A stretch of 64,000 nt of DNA, from positions 62,001-126,000 of the forward strand of contig NZ_CADFGP010000012.1 in the NCBI RefSeq assembly GCF_902833905.1. The letters run 5' to 3'. Shown piece after piece: positions 34,475 through 43,793 of this stretch. How positions within the stretch are numbered: position 1 is the first letter of the stretch; every line of letters starts with the position of its first letter. The stretch comes from Paraburkholderia tuberum STM678 (GTDB taxonomy: Bacteria > Pseudomonadota > Gammaproteobacteria > Burkholderiales > Burkholderiaceae). The translations under genes and the position numbers were made by a program. The notes below the pieces were generated by a model that ran no database searches, was not told the DNA's origin, and saw nothing but the letters and a program-made list of their open reading frames with translations.

Positions 34475-35419
34475 ATGATTCATCTGAACGACGCGCAGAT
34501 CGATGCGCTCGTGGGTTTCGACGAAGCGATCCCGACGCTCGAGCAGGCGTTTCGCGCACTGTCGCGGGGACGCGCGGCGGTGCAGCGGCGCGTGCGCACC
34601 GAAGCGGGCGGCGTGAAGCTATCGACGCTCGGCGCCGTGTTGCCCGAAGCTGGCGTGACCGGCGCGAAGGTGTACACGACGATCAACGGCCGCTTCTCGT
34701 TCTCGATCGTGCTGTTTTCAACCGACGACGGCCGCCCGCTCGCCACGCTCGACGCGAACGCGCTCACGCGAATCCGCACGGCCGCGACCACGGTGCTCGC
34801 GGTGCGGGCGCTCGCGCGCGACGATGCGCGCACTGTCGCGATTTTCGGCACCGGCGTGCAGGGGCGCGCGCATGCGCAGGCGCTCGCCGCGCATACCGGT
34901 TTGCAGTCGTTCAGAATCGTCGGCCTAGAGAACGTGGAGCAGGTCGTCGACGAACTCAACGCGCGTCACCGTGCGCGCGGCGTGAAGGCCACCGCAGGCG
35001 AAGCCGCCGAGGCGGTGCGTGATGCCGACGTGATCGTCACCGCGACGCGCGCGACCGGTGCGCTGTTCGATGGCGCGACGCTTGCGCCCGGTGCGATGGT
35101 CGCGGCCATCGGGTCGAGCCTGCCCTACACGCGCGAGCTCGACGACACGACGCTCGCGCGCGCGTCGCGCATCGTGGTTGAACTGCATGAACAGGCAAGG
35201 GAAGAGGCCGGCGACCTGGTGCAGGCCGCGCCCGGCACGTTCGACTGGCGCAACGTAGTCGAACTCGGCGACGTGCTGGAAGGGCGCGCCAGCGCACGCG
35301 TGCGGTCCGAGGACATCGTCGTCTACAAGGCGGTCGGCATCGGCTTGCAGGACGTTGCGCTCGCCGGGCTCGCGTGGCGCAAGCATGTCGCTCGCGAAGC
35401 GGCCGCACAGCGCGCCTGA
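34475..35419 (+). CDS. Ornithine cyclodeaminase/mu-crystallin family enzyme
   Basis: A 314-residue NAD(P)-binding enzyme. The N-terminal substrate part includes V-K-L-S-T-L-G-A and T-G-A-K-V-Y-T-T, and the Rossmann motif is V-A-I-F-G-T-G-V-Q-G-R-A-H. D-A-N-A-L-T-R-I-R-T-A-A-T carries the conserved Arg-x-x-A. Members reduce cyclic imines or ketimines, deaminate ornithine or are alanine dehydrogenases. In the oxidase operon it may process an imine intermediate. Exact reaction unknown. Confidence 0.82.
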   Translation: MIHLNDAQIDALVGFDEAIPTLEQAFRALSRGRAAVQRRVRTEAGGVKLSTLGAVLPEAGVTGAKVYTTINGRFSFSIVLFSTDDGRPLATLDANALTRIRTAATTVLAVRALARDDARTVAIFGTGVQGRAHAQALAAHTGLQSFRIVGLENVEQVVDELNARHRARGVKATAGEAAEAVRDADVIVTATRATGALFDGATLAPGAMVAAIGSSLPYTRELDDTTLARASRIVVELHEQAREEAGDLVQAAPGTFDWRNVVELGDVLEGRASARVRSEDIVVYKAVGIGLQDVALAGLAWRKHVAREAAAQRA

Positions 35420-35425
35420 ACGCCG

Positions 35426-37054
35426 ATGAGCAACGGCACGCCACCCGGCGCCATACCGCACGGCACATCGCCGCCCAACACGGCCCGCTCGTTCCGTCAG
35501 TCGCTCTTTGCGATGCTTGGCTTGTCGAGCGTCGTGATGATGGTCGCGATCGATCAGACCGTGGTCGGCACCGCGTTGCCTACCATCGTCGCCGAGCTGA
35601 AAGGCTTTAATCTCTATGCGTGGGTCGCGACTGCGTATCTGCTCGCCTCGGTCATCACGGTGCCGATCTTCGGGCGGCTCGGTGACTGGTTCGGACGCAA
35701 GCCGTTGATCGTGATCGCGATCGTCGTGTTCACGGCCGCGTCGGTGCTGTGCGGTGCCGCGCACAGCATGCAGGCGCTGGTGCTGTTTCGCGCGTTGCAA
35801 GGGATCGGTGGCGGCATGCTGGTGGGCACCTGCTTCGCGTCGATTCCCGATCTGTTTCCCGATCCCGTCGTGCGTCTGCGCTGGCAGGTGCTGTTTTCGA
35901 GCGCGTTCGGCGTCGCGAATGCGGTAGGGCCTTCGCTGGGCGGCTTTCTGAGCGAGCACTACGGCTGGCGCTCCGCGTTTCTCGTCAACCTTCCGGTCGG
36001 CGTGCTCAGTCTTTATCTGACTGCCCGACATCTACCGAACATTCGCCATCAACTGCGCGGCAAGCTGAGCCCGGACTGGCGCGGCGCATTGTTGATCGCA
36101 GCCGGACTCGGTGCGTTGCAACTGCTCGTCGAATCGCTCGCGCAGCAGACGCTGAAGGTTTCGACGATCGCGTTCGGCGTGGTGGCATTGAGCGCGGGCG
36201 CGCTGCTCGTGCGCGAGGAACTGCGCGCGGCCGATCCGATTCTGCCGCCGGCGTTGCTGCGCGAGCGGGCCATCATCGCGTTGCTCGCGTTGTCGATGCT
36301 GATGGGCTTGGCGATGTTCGCGCTGCTGTTCTATGTGCCGTTGCTGCTGCAAGGCGGCATGGGTCTCAACGCGGATCGCGCCGGCGTGATGGTGACGCCG
36401 CTCGTGCTATGCATCACCGTCGGCACGATCGCGAATACGCGCGTCGTCACGCGTCTGCGTAAGCCCAACGTGCTGCTGTACGTCGGCTTCGCGTTGCTGG
36501 GCGTGGCGTGTTGGGGCGTCGCGGCCGAACGCATGGAGACCGGTCATGCGTTGATGGCCGCATTGACTGCGGGCGGCGTCGGGATCGGTCTCGTGATGCC
36601 GAATCTGACCGTGTTTGCGCAGCAGGTGGCGGGCAAGCGTCAGCTTGGCATTGCGACCGCTATGATCCAGTCCGCGCGGATGGTGGGCGGCATGATTGGA
36701 ACGGCCGTGATCGGCACAATCGTGCACGTGCTGTATCGCCAACGGGTGGCCGAGGTTTTGCAAGGGCACGGTATCGATACGGACGCGCCGTGGGTTGCGC
36801 CAGCCGCGCACAGCCCGCAAGTACTGCTGACGTCTCGCGACGTCGCGACCTTCATTCGCGATGCCCACGCGGCAGGGTTCGACGGCGACGCGCTGATCGC
36901 CGCGGCGCGCGTCGCGCTCGTGCAGGCCATCGACCACGCGTTGCTCGCGGTGAGCGCGGCAATGGTGCTCGCATGCCTCGCCGTGTCTCTTGTGCCGCTG
37001 ATTCGCGTGCAGCGATTGGGACGCGAGGTCGCGTCAGTCGCAGTAAGCGAATGA
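35426..37054 (+). CDS. MFS drug:H+ antiporter, 14-helix DHA2 type
   Basis: A 542-residue EmrB/QacA-like exporter. Motifs: D-Q-T-V-V-G-T-A-L-P-T-I in helix 1 (motif D1), G-R-L-G-D-W-F-G-R-K (motif A), L-F-R-A-L-Q-G-I-G-G-G (motif B) and G-V-A-N-A-V-G-P-S-L-G-G (motif C of antiporters). It starts 6 bp after the cyclodeaminase gene, so it is the last gene of the operon, perhaps exporting toxic intermediates such as aldehydes or amines. Confidence 0.87.
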   Translation: MSNGTPPGAIPHGTSPPNTARSFRQSLFAMLGLSSVVMMVAIDQTVVGTALPTIVAELKGFNLYAWVATAYLLASVITVPIFGRLGDWFGRKPLIVIAIVVFTAASVLCGAAHSMQALVLFRALQGIGGGMLVGTCFASIPDLFPDPVVRLRWQVLFSSAFGVANAVGPSLGGFLSEHYGWRSAFLVNLPVGVLSLYLTARHLPNIRHQLRGKLSPDWRGALLIAAGLGALQLLVESLAQQTLKVSTIAFGVVALSAGALLVREELRAADPILPPALLRERAIIALLALSMLMGLAMFALLFYVPLLLQGGMGLNADRAGVMVTPLVLCITVGTIANTRVVTRLRKPNVLLYVGFALLGVACWGVAAERMETGHALMAALTAGGVGIGLVMPNLTVFAQQVAGKRQLGIATAMIQSARMVGGMIGTAVIGTIVHVLYRQRVAEVLQGHGIDTDAPWVAPAAHSPQVLLTSRDVATFIRDAHAAGFDGDALIAAARVALVQAIDHALLAVSAAMVLACLAVSLVPLIRVQRLGREVASVAVSE

Positions 37055-37067
37055 GCGCTGATGCGGG

Positions 37068-37595
37068 TCAAAGTTGCTTGCAATAGAACGTCGTCGCGCA
37101 AAACGCGCCGTCGGGCATCAGCGCGTAATTCGGTACGCTGCCGACGCGTTGCCAGCCGGCGCGCTGATAGAGTCGCTCGGCATCGCCACCGGTTACGGTG
37201 TCGAGCACGAGAACCGACTTTCTCTCTTCTCGCGCAATGCGATCGAGTTCGCTCATCAGGGCGTGCGCGACGCCGCGCCGGCGTGCTTTTCTGTGCACGA
37301 GCATCTTCGCTACGTCGGCGCGATGTGGCTGATTTTCGGGTTGCGCGGTAATCAGCTGCACGGTGCCCACGATATCGCCGCTGTGATCTTCGGCGATCAG
37401 CACTACGCGCTCGCCACGCGCGACGCTCTCCACGACGTTGCGCCAGAACGCGAGCGCCGTGTTACGCGAGATCGGCAGCATGAAGCTGACCGATGCTCCG
37501 CCTTCCACGCAGTCGATCAGCACGTCGGCGAGCGCTTCGACGCAGGCCGAAGCTTCGTTCGCGCCGACGCGCCGTATGGTCACGTTATCGCTCAT
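37068..37595 (-). CDS. GNAT-family acetyltransferase
   Basis: A 175-residue N-acetyltransferase. The acetyl-CoA site is K-M-L-V-H-R-K-A-R-R-R-G-V-A-H-A-L, followed by L-V-L-D-T-V-T-G-G-D-A-E and L-Y-Q-R-A-G-W. Its ATG overlaps the TGA of the upstream XRE-cupin regulator by 4 bp, so the pair is coupled. Substrate is unknown; such pairs often detoxify an amine or antibiotic. Confidence 0.88.
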   Translation of the reverse strand: MSDNVTIRRVGANEASACVEALADVLIDCVEGGASVSFMLPISRNTALAFWRNVVESVARGERVVLIAEDHSGDIVGTVQLITAQPENQPHRADVAKMLVHRKARRRGVAHALMSELDRIAREERKSVLVLDTVTGGDAERLYQRAGWQRVGSVPNYALMPDGAFCATTFYCKQL

Positions 37596-38179
37596 CCATT
37601 TCTCCGTTCGTTGACTGGCGATGTGGTCAGCGCGACGAGATAGCGCGCGCGTTTGCGAGTGGGGTTACGGAACACGATCGGGCTGTCGAGCCGCATTGCC
37701 AGGCAGTCACCGGTCTTGAGCCGCCAGCTGGTGTCGCCGACCGTGATTTCCATCGACCCGTCGAGCATCCACACCTGTTGATGAATGTCCGCGTCGCGCG
37801 CGCCGGTTTCGTAACTGACGCGCTGACCGGCGGGAAAGTTGACCTCGACCAACTGGATCGCCGAGCGCGCGGTCGGCGACAGATGACGTCGCACATACCC
37901 CGAGCTCGGATCGGTCCACACCGCCTGCTCGGTCGCGCGACTGACCGGCGATGGCTCGGCAGCCGGCGCGCCATCCTGCTCGAATAGCGACGCGAGCGGC
38001 ACGTTCAACGCGGTCGCGAGTTTGTCGAGCACGGTCGCGGTAGGGCTGCTCTGAGCGCGCTCGATCAGCGAGATATTCGAGCGGCTGACTTTGCTGCGCT
38101 CGGCCAGTGCATCGAGCGACCAATTTTGAGCGTCGCGCAGTTCTTTGATCCGGCGCGCGATCTGGGCGTTGATGTCCAT
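37592..38179 (-). CDS. XRE-cupin transcriptional regulator
   Basis: A 195-residue two-domain regulator. Residues 8-62 form the helix-turn-helix (W-S-L-D-A-L-A-E-R-S-K-V-S-R-S-N-I-S-L-I split over two helices). The C-terminal cupin holds P-A-G-Q-R-V-S-Y-E-T-G, H-Q-Q-V-W-M-L-D-G and L-K-T-G-D-C-L-A-M. Start at ATG 38179. It is followed by the overlapping GNAT gene and probably binds the repeat just upstream. Confidence 0.87.
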   Translation of the reverse strand: MDINAQIARRIKELRDAQNWSLDALAERSKVSRSNISLIERAQSSPTATVLDKLATALNVPLASLFEQDGAPAAEPSPVSRATEQAVWTDPSSGYVRRHLSPTARSAIQLVEVNFPAGQRVSYETGARDADIHQQVWMLDGSMEITVGDTSWRLKTGDCLAMRLDSPIVFRNPTRKRARYLVALTTSPVNERRNG

Positions 38180-38186
38180 GTAATCC

Positions 38187-38215
38187 AGTTTAAGGGATGC
38201 AGGTTCCAGTAAACT
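38187..38215. promoter_or_regulatory. Candidate operator of the XRE-cupin gene
   Basis: AGTTTA (38187-38192) faces TAAACT (38210-38215), and CCAG precedes both arms' TTTA/TAAA elements (38185 and 38206). It lies 8 bp upstream of the start codon, a common place for self-repression. Confidence 0.4.
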
Positions 38216-38578
38216 AGACAGTGGCTTTTTTGTTGTCAATGCGCAAATGCCCACTCACCAATTTGAATAAAAACCCGCACAAAATTGCCGACTCTTTATT
38301 CGCTTTGATTCGCTAACTTTCAATTAGCCTGTGTCGGAAAAGCCTTACGCCCCATTACGCATAAAATTACACGTATTGGTATAAATACCGATGCTGTAGT
38401 CAGACTACATTCTTACATTACTCACCACGAAGAGTCGCTACAGCCCATCCAGTTGCGCCGATTCTTCTTCCCACAGGCAAACGTTTGCAGTCATCGCTGC
38501 ATGCCTGTTTTCGCGTCCGTTTTCCATCCCCCGACGCGCTCCGTTGCCCCAGAAAAGCACAATTTCGGAGAGACACCT
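38216..38578. other. AT-rich intergenic region with a palindrome before the glucosidase gene
   Basis: This 363-bp stretch contains no convincing gene. It is much richer in A+T than the flanks. ATTGGTATAAATACCGAT (38375-38392) is a near-perfect palindrome (GGTAT-AA-ATACC core) and may be an operator for the GH3 gene 190 bp downstream. Confidence 0.4.
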
Positions 38579-40807
38579 ATGCAGAAGAAACTATGGCCGG
38601 CCGTCGCGATAGCGGCGGCCGTGAGCGCCGCTGCGCACGCCGCTGCGCACGCGGACATCCGCACTCCTGGTCTCGACTTCGCGCCCATGTCGACGGTGCT
38701 GAACGCGTTCTCGTCGGCCGCGGCGCATCGGCGCGCGGAGACGCTCGTCAACGAGATGACGATCGACGAAAAGCTGCAGTTCATTCACTCGCAGTACGCG
38801 ATGTCCGCCGTGCCGGGCGGCGGCGCGGGCTACATTCAGGGCGTGCCGCGTCTCGGCATTCCCGACCTGAACATGGTCGACTCGGCCACGGGTTCGGGCA
38901 GCACCAACCAGCCATCGACGACCTTCCCGGCGACGCTCGCGGTAGCGGCGAGCTGGGACCGCGCGCTGTCGTGGAACTTCGGCAAGCAGATCGCGATCCA
39001 GTTGCGTCAGCAGGGCTTCGGCATGGGGCTCGGCGGTGGCACCAACCTCGCGCGTGAGCCACGCGGCGGCCGGCTCTTCGAGTATCTCGGCGAAGATCCG
39101 GTGCTTGCCGGCGAGATGCTCGCCGAGCGCACCGACGGCACGCAAAGCCAGAAGGTCATCGCGACGATCAAGCACTACATGGGCAACGAGCAGGAACATA
39201 ACCGCGGCGGCGGTAACAGCCAGATCGACGAGCGCACGATGCGCGAGCTCTATCTGCTGCCGTTCGAAATCGCCGCGCGCCGCGCGCAGCCCGGCAGCGT
39301 GATGTGCAGCTACAACGAGGTCAACGGCATCCAGGCCTGCGAGAACCCGCACATTCTCAACGACGTGCTGAAGAACGACTGGCACTTCGAAGGTCAGGTG
39401 CAGTCGGACTGGGGCGCGACGCATAGCACGGCACCGGCGATCAATGCGGGTCTCGACGAGGAGGAAGACGTCGGTTCGACCGTCTATCTGACGCCCACGC
39501 TGGTCAAACAGGCGATCGCGAACGGCTCGGTGTCGACCGCGCGCCTCGACGACATGGTCGAGCGCAAGCTGTATGTGATGATCCGCACGGGCGTGATGGA
39601 CGATCCGCCGAAGGGTGGCGCGACCATCGACTTCTCGGCCGCGAGAGCCTTCACGCAGTCGGTCGAAGAGCAGTCGATGGTACTGCTGAAGAACGCCAGC
39701 AATCAGTTGCCGCTCGCCGCTGGTTCGCTGTCGCGTATCGCGGTGATCGGCGGCCATGCTGACGCGGCGGTGCTGACGGGCGGCGGTTCAGGCAACACGC
39801 GCGATCCGGTGACGGGCGCGTTCGCCGGTTGCGGCGGCTTGACGTTCGGCACGGAGACGGGCTGCAGCTGGTGGACCAACCCGTGGCTGAAGCTGAACAC
39901 GCCGATCGTGTCGGCGATCAAGGCGCTCGCGCCGCAGGCCACCGTGACCTTCGCCGGCAACAGCGATCAGCAGTCGCCGTTTGCCGCCTACACGCAGCAG
40001 CAGATCACCCAGGCGGCCACGCTGGCGGCCAACTCCGACGTCGCGATCGTCGTGGTCGCGCAGCCGGCCGGTGAGGATATCGGCGATCTGCCGAGCCTCG
40101 GCCTCGCGAATCCGACCAACCAGGATGCACTCGTCGAAGCGGTTGCGGCGGCCAATCCGCACACGATCGTCGTCGTCGAAAGCGGCAACCCGGTGCTGAT
40201 GCCGTGGAAGGATAGCGTGTCGGCGATCATCGAAGCATGGTATCCGGGCGAAGGCGGCGGCAATGCGATTGCGAACGTGCTGTTCGGCAAGGTCAATCCT
40301 TCCGGCAAGCTGCCCGTCACGTTCCCGGTGCGCGACCAGGATACGCCGACGTGGGGCACGAATGGCGCGTTTGCGGCGAACCCGGTGTACGCCGAGAAGC
40401 TCGATATGGGCTATCGCTGGTACGACTCGCAGAACATCACGCCGATGTTCGAGTTTGGCTATGGCCTGTCGTACACGCACTTCGCATACTCGGGTCTGTC
40501 GGTTCAGCATCTGCCGGGCGGCCTGATCGACGTGTCGTTCGACGTGCGTAACGATGGTCGCGTCGCCGGTGCGGAAGTGCCGCAGGTGTACCTCGGCGTG
40601 CCGTATCAGGGTGAACCGCCGCGGCGTCTCGTCGGCTGGGACAAGGTGGGTCTGAACCCGGGCGAATCGCGTCGTGTGCACGTTGTCGTGACGCAGCGCA
40701 TGCAGAGCGTGTGGGATACGACGAGCAACCGTTGGCTCTATGTGCCGGGCAGCTCGGTGTACGTCGGCGCATCGTCGCGCGACATCCGTCTGCAGGGGCA
40801 CGGCTAA
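38579..40807 (+). CDS. Secreted GH3-family beta-glucosidase
   Basis: A 742-residue glycosidase with a signal peptide (MQKKLWPAVAIAAAVSAAAH...AHA). The TIM-barrel domain has K-H-Y-M-G-N-E-Q-E-H and the nucleophile region V-Q-S-D-W-G-A-T-H (Asp). The C-terminal alpha/beta sandwich and fibronectin-like domain (D-V-S-F-D-V-R-N-D-G-R-V-A-G) follow. GGAGAG precedes ATG 38579. It would release glucose or related sugars from oligosaccharides in the periplasm or outside the cell. No transporter is adjacent. Confidence 0.9.
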   Translation: MQKKLWPAVAIAAAVSAAAHAAAHADIRTPGLDFAPMSTVLNAFSSAAAHRRAETLVNEMTIDEKLQFIHSQYAMSAVPGGGAGYIQGVPRLGIPDLNMVDSATGSGSTNQPSTTFPATLAVAASWDRALSWNFGKQIAIQLRQQGFGMGLGGGTNLAREPRGGRLFEYLGEDPVLAGEMLAERTDGTQSQKVIATIKHYMGNEQEHNRGGGNSQIDERTMRELYLLPFEIAARRAQPGSVMCSYNEVNGIQACENPHILNDVLKNDWHFEGQVQSDWGATHSTAPAINAGLDEEEDVGSTVYLTPTLVKQAIANGSVSTARLDDMVERKLYVMIRTGVMDDPPKGGATIDFSAARAFTQSVEEQSMVLLKNASNQLPLAAGSLSRIAVIGGHADAAVLTGGGSGNTRDPVTGAFAGCGGLTFGTETGCSWWTNPWLKLNTPIVSAIKALAPQATVTFAGNSDQQSPFAAYTQQQITQAATLAANSDVAIVVVAQPAGEDIGDLPSLGLANPTNQDALVEAVAAANPHTIVVVESGNPVLMPWKDSVSAIIEAWYPGEGGGNAIANVLFGKVNPSGKLPVTFPVRDQDTPTWGTNGAFAANPVYAEKLDMGYRWYDSQNITPMFEFGYGLSYTHFAYSGLSVQHLPGGLIDVSFDVRNDGRVAGAEVPQVYLGVPYQGEPPRRLVGWDKVGLNPGESRRVHVVVTQRMQSVWDTTSNRWLYVPGSSVYVGASSRDIRLQGHG

Positions 40808-40830
40808 ATAGTGTGACGGTGTAGCGAATG

Positions 40831-40854
40831 CGGGCGCGCCAGGTTGCGCGCCCG
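40831..40854. terminator. Hairpin between GH3 and the convergent amidohydrolase gene
   Basis: CGGGCGCGC (40831-40839) pairs with GCGCGCCCG (40846-40854). It has no T tract; a role in ending both convergent transcripts is inferred from position. Confidence 0.45.
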
Positions 40855-40867
40855 CCTGAATTATTGA

Positions 40868-42334
40868 TTACGCTTTCAGCGTGTTCTTGTAGAACTTTCC
40901 ATCCTTCATCACGATGCGCAGGTTCTTCTCCGGGTTCGCGATCAGGTCGAGATTCTCGAGCGGATTGCCGTCGACGAGCAGCAGATCGGCGTACGCACCC
41001 TCCTCGAGTACACCGAGCTTGCGCGGGTACGGATTGCGGTGCCCGGACAGCGCGAGTAGCTGGCCATTGGTGCCCGTTGCGATGCCCAATGCTTCGGCTG
41101 CGCTATACCACGCCTTCATATGCGTGAGCATCGTGCCTTGCCGTGCGGCCACGGCCTGCGAAAAGATCAGGTCCGTGCCGAACGCGACCTTGATGCCATG
41201 CTTGCGCGCGAGTTTGAAAACCCTGTCGGTGCCCGCGATCACCTGAAGAAATTTTTCGCGGATCGGTGGGGCGAGCGGACCCGCGTCGTCTTCGTTGACG
41301 AACGGCTGCGTGCTCAACCACGTGCCGTTCTTCGCCATCAACGCCGCAGTCCTGTCGTCCATCAGATGACCGTGCTCGATGCACTGCACGCCTGCCGCAA
41401 CGGAGCGCTGAACCGCTTCGGACGTGTACGCATGCGAGAGGATATAGGTGCCCCAGTCGGCCGCTGTTTCGACGGCCGCGCGCAACTGCTTTTCGGTAAA
41501 CGTGAGCATGTCGAGCGGGCTGCGCGGCGTCGATACCCCACCGGCTCCGACCAGCTTGATCTGCGTCGCGCCCTGAATGAACTGCTCGCGCACCCGCAAG
41601 CGGACTTCGTCTTCGCTGTCGGCGATCGCGAAGCCACCGTCCCGTTCCAGTTGGGTGACCTGGTTGCCGGCGCGCGGCAGATCGCTCAGCGCACGAAAAT
41701 CGCCGTGACCGCCGGTGGTCGTGATCATCGCGCCGGACGGATAGATTCGCGGCCCGGAAATCATGCCGCTATCGATTGCCTGCTTCAGCGCGAATGACGG
41801 GCCGCCCGCGTCGCGTATCGTTGTGAAGCCGCGCAGTAGCGTACGTTCGGCTTCAGCGCTTGCCGCAAGATGGACGAAAGCAATGTCGGATTGAAGGATG
41901 ACCTGAATCGGCACTGCCGCGAGCAGCGCGTGCCAGTGCATGTCGATCATGCCGGGCATCATCACCTTGCCACCGCAATCGACGAGCGTTTTGCCGTCGA
42001 TCGAAGCCGGTTGACCCCGACCCAACTGGCTGATGCTGTCACCCTCGACAACTATATAGAGACCGTCACGCAACGTCGACGATTTGCCATCGAACAAGCG
42101 GAAGTTCGTGAACAGCACCGGCTTGTCCGGCGGTGCTGGCGGTTGGGTGGTTTGAGCATTGCCAAGACCGGGCAGAACCAGGCTCAGCATCGAAGCGGCG
42201 AGACCGGTGACGAAGCCGCGCCGCGACAGATCGGCACTGATACGGCGGTTGGCATACTGCGCTTGAGACTTGTCACAAAGACATGAAAACGACGGACTGA
42301 CTGCTTTATCGCCGAGGTACTTTCCTGAAGGCAT
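40868..42334 (-). CDS. Tat-exported amidohydrolase-family metal enzyme
   Basis: A 488-residue protein with S-R-R-G-F-V-T-G-L near residue 38 followed by a hydrophobic stretch. The amidohydrolase core shows the H-x-H pair (D-M-H-W-H), a bridging Lys in Q-I-K-L-V-G, metal His in L-S-H-A-Y-T and E-H-G-H, and Asp in F-G-T-D-L. It is similar to imidazolonepropionase-like and prolidase-type secreted hydrolases; the amide or ester substrate is unknown. The N-terminal ~30 residues before the Tat motif contain two cysteines, so a later start is possible. Confidence 0.82.
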   Translation of the reverse strand: MPSGKYLGDKAVSPSFSCLCDKSQAQYANRRISADLSRRGFVTGLAASMLSLVLPGLGNAQTTQPPAPPDKPVLFTNFRLFDGKSSTLRDGLYIVVEGDSISQLGRGQPASIDGKTLVDCGGKVMMPGMIDMHWHALLAAVPIQVILQSDIAFVHLAASAEAERTLLRGFTTIRDAGGPSFALKQAIDSGMISGPRIYPSGAMITTTGGHGDFRALSDLPRAGNQVTQLERDGGFAIADSEDEVRLRVREQFIQGATQIKLVGAGGVSTPRSPLDMLTFTEKQLRAAVETAADWGTYILSHAYTSEAVQRSVAAGVQCIEHGHLMDDRTAALMAKNGTWLSTQPFVNEDDAGPLAPPIREKFLQVIAGTDRVFKLARKHGIKVAFGTDLIFSQAVAARQGTMLTHMKAWYSAAEALGIATGTNGQLLALSGHRNPYPRKLGVLEEGAYADLLLVDGNPLENLDLIANPEKNLRIVMKDGKFYKNTLKA

Positions 42335-42842
42335 AGCTCACCCGTAACGTAGATCACCGTGCATCGAAAGCCGCCATCTGACTACATTTCACACCTGGCG
42401 ACGCGAAAGTCAAGCCCGCACAGATTATCGCCTCCGAACGAGGATGGCAAATTCCGCGTCGCTTGATACAAGCATTGAAATTGCATCTATTACTCGATTA
42501 CGCGGCTGCAGCATGTAATTAGAAAAATATGCTTGCGACGGGCGAAAAGAACGGGCTATGCTCACGCCACGTATTCTGTAAGTGAATCTCCCGAAATAAG
42601 GCGCGATTCCCTACCCTGCTTGGGGGGGAGATGCGCCAAACAAACGTCCCAATAAAGCGGATGCATCGGCTATTACAAACGTATTTTCTATCATCGCGAT
42701 TATCGAGCGAGGCGATCGGTCATTCTTTTAACGCCGCTGCAATTAGAAACTCAACTATTTCACAATTTCGCCGCCACTCCATGAATGCCGGGATCGGAAA
42801 AGTCGCATTCAGTCTTTTTTAATTTTTCACGGAGAAACAGAA
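42335..42842. other. 508-bp AT-rich intergenic region
   Basis: No open frame in this stretch has a ribosome site or recognisable protein. It is clearly AT-richer than the neighbours, with tracts such as ATTAGAAAAATATG near 42520 and several TTTT/AAAA runs before the mipA start, the sort of DNA bound by nucleoid silencers. It holds the divergent promoters of the amidohydrolase and the mipA-like gene. Confidence 0.5.
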
Positions 42843-43709
42843 ATGATCGATGTGTCAAAGCCGCGTATGCTCAAGGTGCTGGCGGGGGCCGGCTTGTCGC
42901 TGTTTGCCGTCACCGCGATGGCCGACGATACGCTCGGTTTGTCGGAAAGCCTGTTCTCCATCGGCGCGCCGGAAGTGACGCAGGCGCCTGGCGCGAGCGC
43001 GAGCCCGTGGCGCTTTGCGGTTGGCGCAGGGGTCGTGAACATGCCGAAATTTCCGGGCGCGAGTGGCACGAAATGGGAGGCGGTGCCGTCGGTGAGCGTG
43101 AATTACGATCGCTTCTTTATCGGCGCGAATCCAGACGCGGGCTCGGTGCTATCGCTGGGCGCATATCTGTATCGTGATAGTAACTGGCGCGTCGGCGCGG
43201 CGTTGACCTACGATTTCATCGAACCGCGCAGCGAGTCCGACGACTCGCGGCTGCACGGACTCGGCGACGTCAAACGCACCGCGCACGCGGAGCTGTTCGG
43301 TGTTTATACGTGGGAGTTCGTCACGGCGCGCGCGAGCGTTTTGACCGATATTGCCGGCAACGATCGCGGCACCGTCGCGACTTTCGATCTGTTGGGACGC
43401 TATCAACCCATTGCGCAACTGACGCTCAGCGCAGGCCCGGGCCTGACGTGGGGAAGCGACAAATACAACGAAACCTATTTTGGCGTGAATTCCGAGCAGA
43501 GCGCGCGCTCGGGATTGCCGACCTACTCGGCCAGCTCCGGTTTGAACCAGTTGCGCTTCTCAGTCAACGGGGTTTACCGGATCGCAACGCGTTGGAACGT
43601 TGGCGCGAGCGTGTCGTTCGCGTGGCTGCGCGGCGACGCGACCGACAGCCCCATCACTGAAAAGACGAGTCAGATTACGTACGGCCTTTTCGCCAATTAC
43701 CTCTTTTAG
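42843..43709 (+). CDS. MipA/OmpV-family outer membrane protein
   Basis: A 288-residue beta-barrel. The signal peptide ends ...FAVTAMA|DDT. The mature part alternates amphipathic strands (W-R-F-A-V-G-A-G-V, K-W-E-A-V-P-S-V-S-V-N-Y, G-L-F-A-N-Y-L-F at the end with terminal Phe required for barrel insertion). MipA proteins scaffold murein enzymes or act as small-molecule channels. ACGGAGAAACAGAA gives the ribosome site. Strong terminator follows. Confidence 0.87.
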   Translation: MIDVSKPRMLKVLAGAGLSLFAVTAMADDTLGLSESLFSIGAPEVTQAPGASASPWRFAVGAGVVNMPKFPGASGTKWEAVPSVSVNYDRFFIGANPDAGSVLSLGAYLYRDSNWRVGAALTYDFIEPRSESDDSRLHGLGDVKRTAHAELFGVYTWEFVTARASVLTDIAGNDRGTVATFDLLGRYQPIAQLTLSAGPGLTWGSDKYNETYFGVNSEQSARSGLPTYSASSGLNQLRFSVNGVYRIATRWNVGASVSFAWLRGDATDSPITEKTSQITYGLFANYLF

Positions 43710-43728
43710 TCGTCCGCCAAAAACGAAG

Positions 43729-43766
43729 GCCCGCTGCACCCGATCGCGTGGGTGCAGCGGGCTTTC
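43729..43766. terminator. Bidirectional terminator between mipA-like and tlpA-like genes
   Basis: GCCCGCTGCACCC (43729-43741) and GGGTGCAGCGGGC (43750-43762) form a 13-bp perfect stem followed by TTT on the plus strand; the minus-strand copy is followed by TTCGTTTTT. Confidence 0.88.
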
Positions 43767-43793
43767 CCGTGCTACGAGTCAGCAAGCGCTTCG

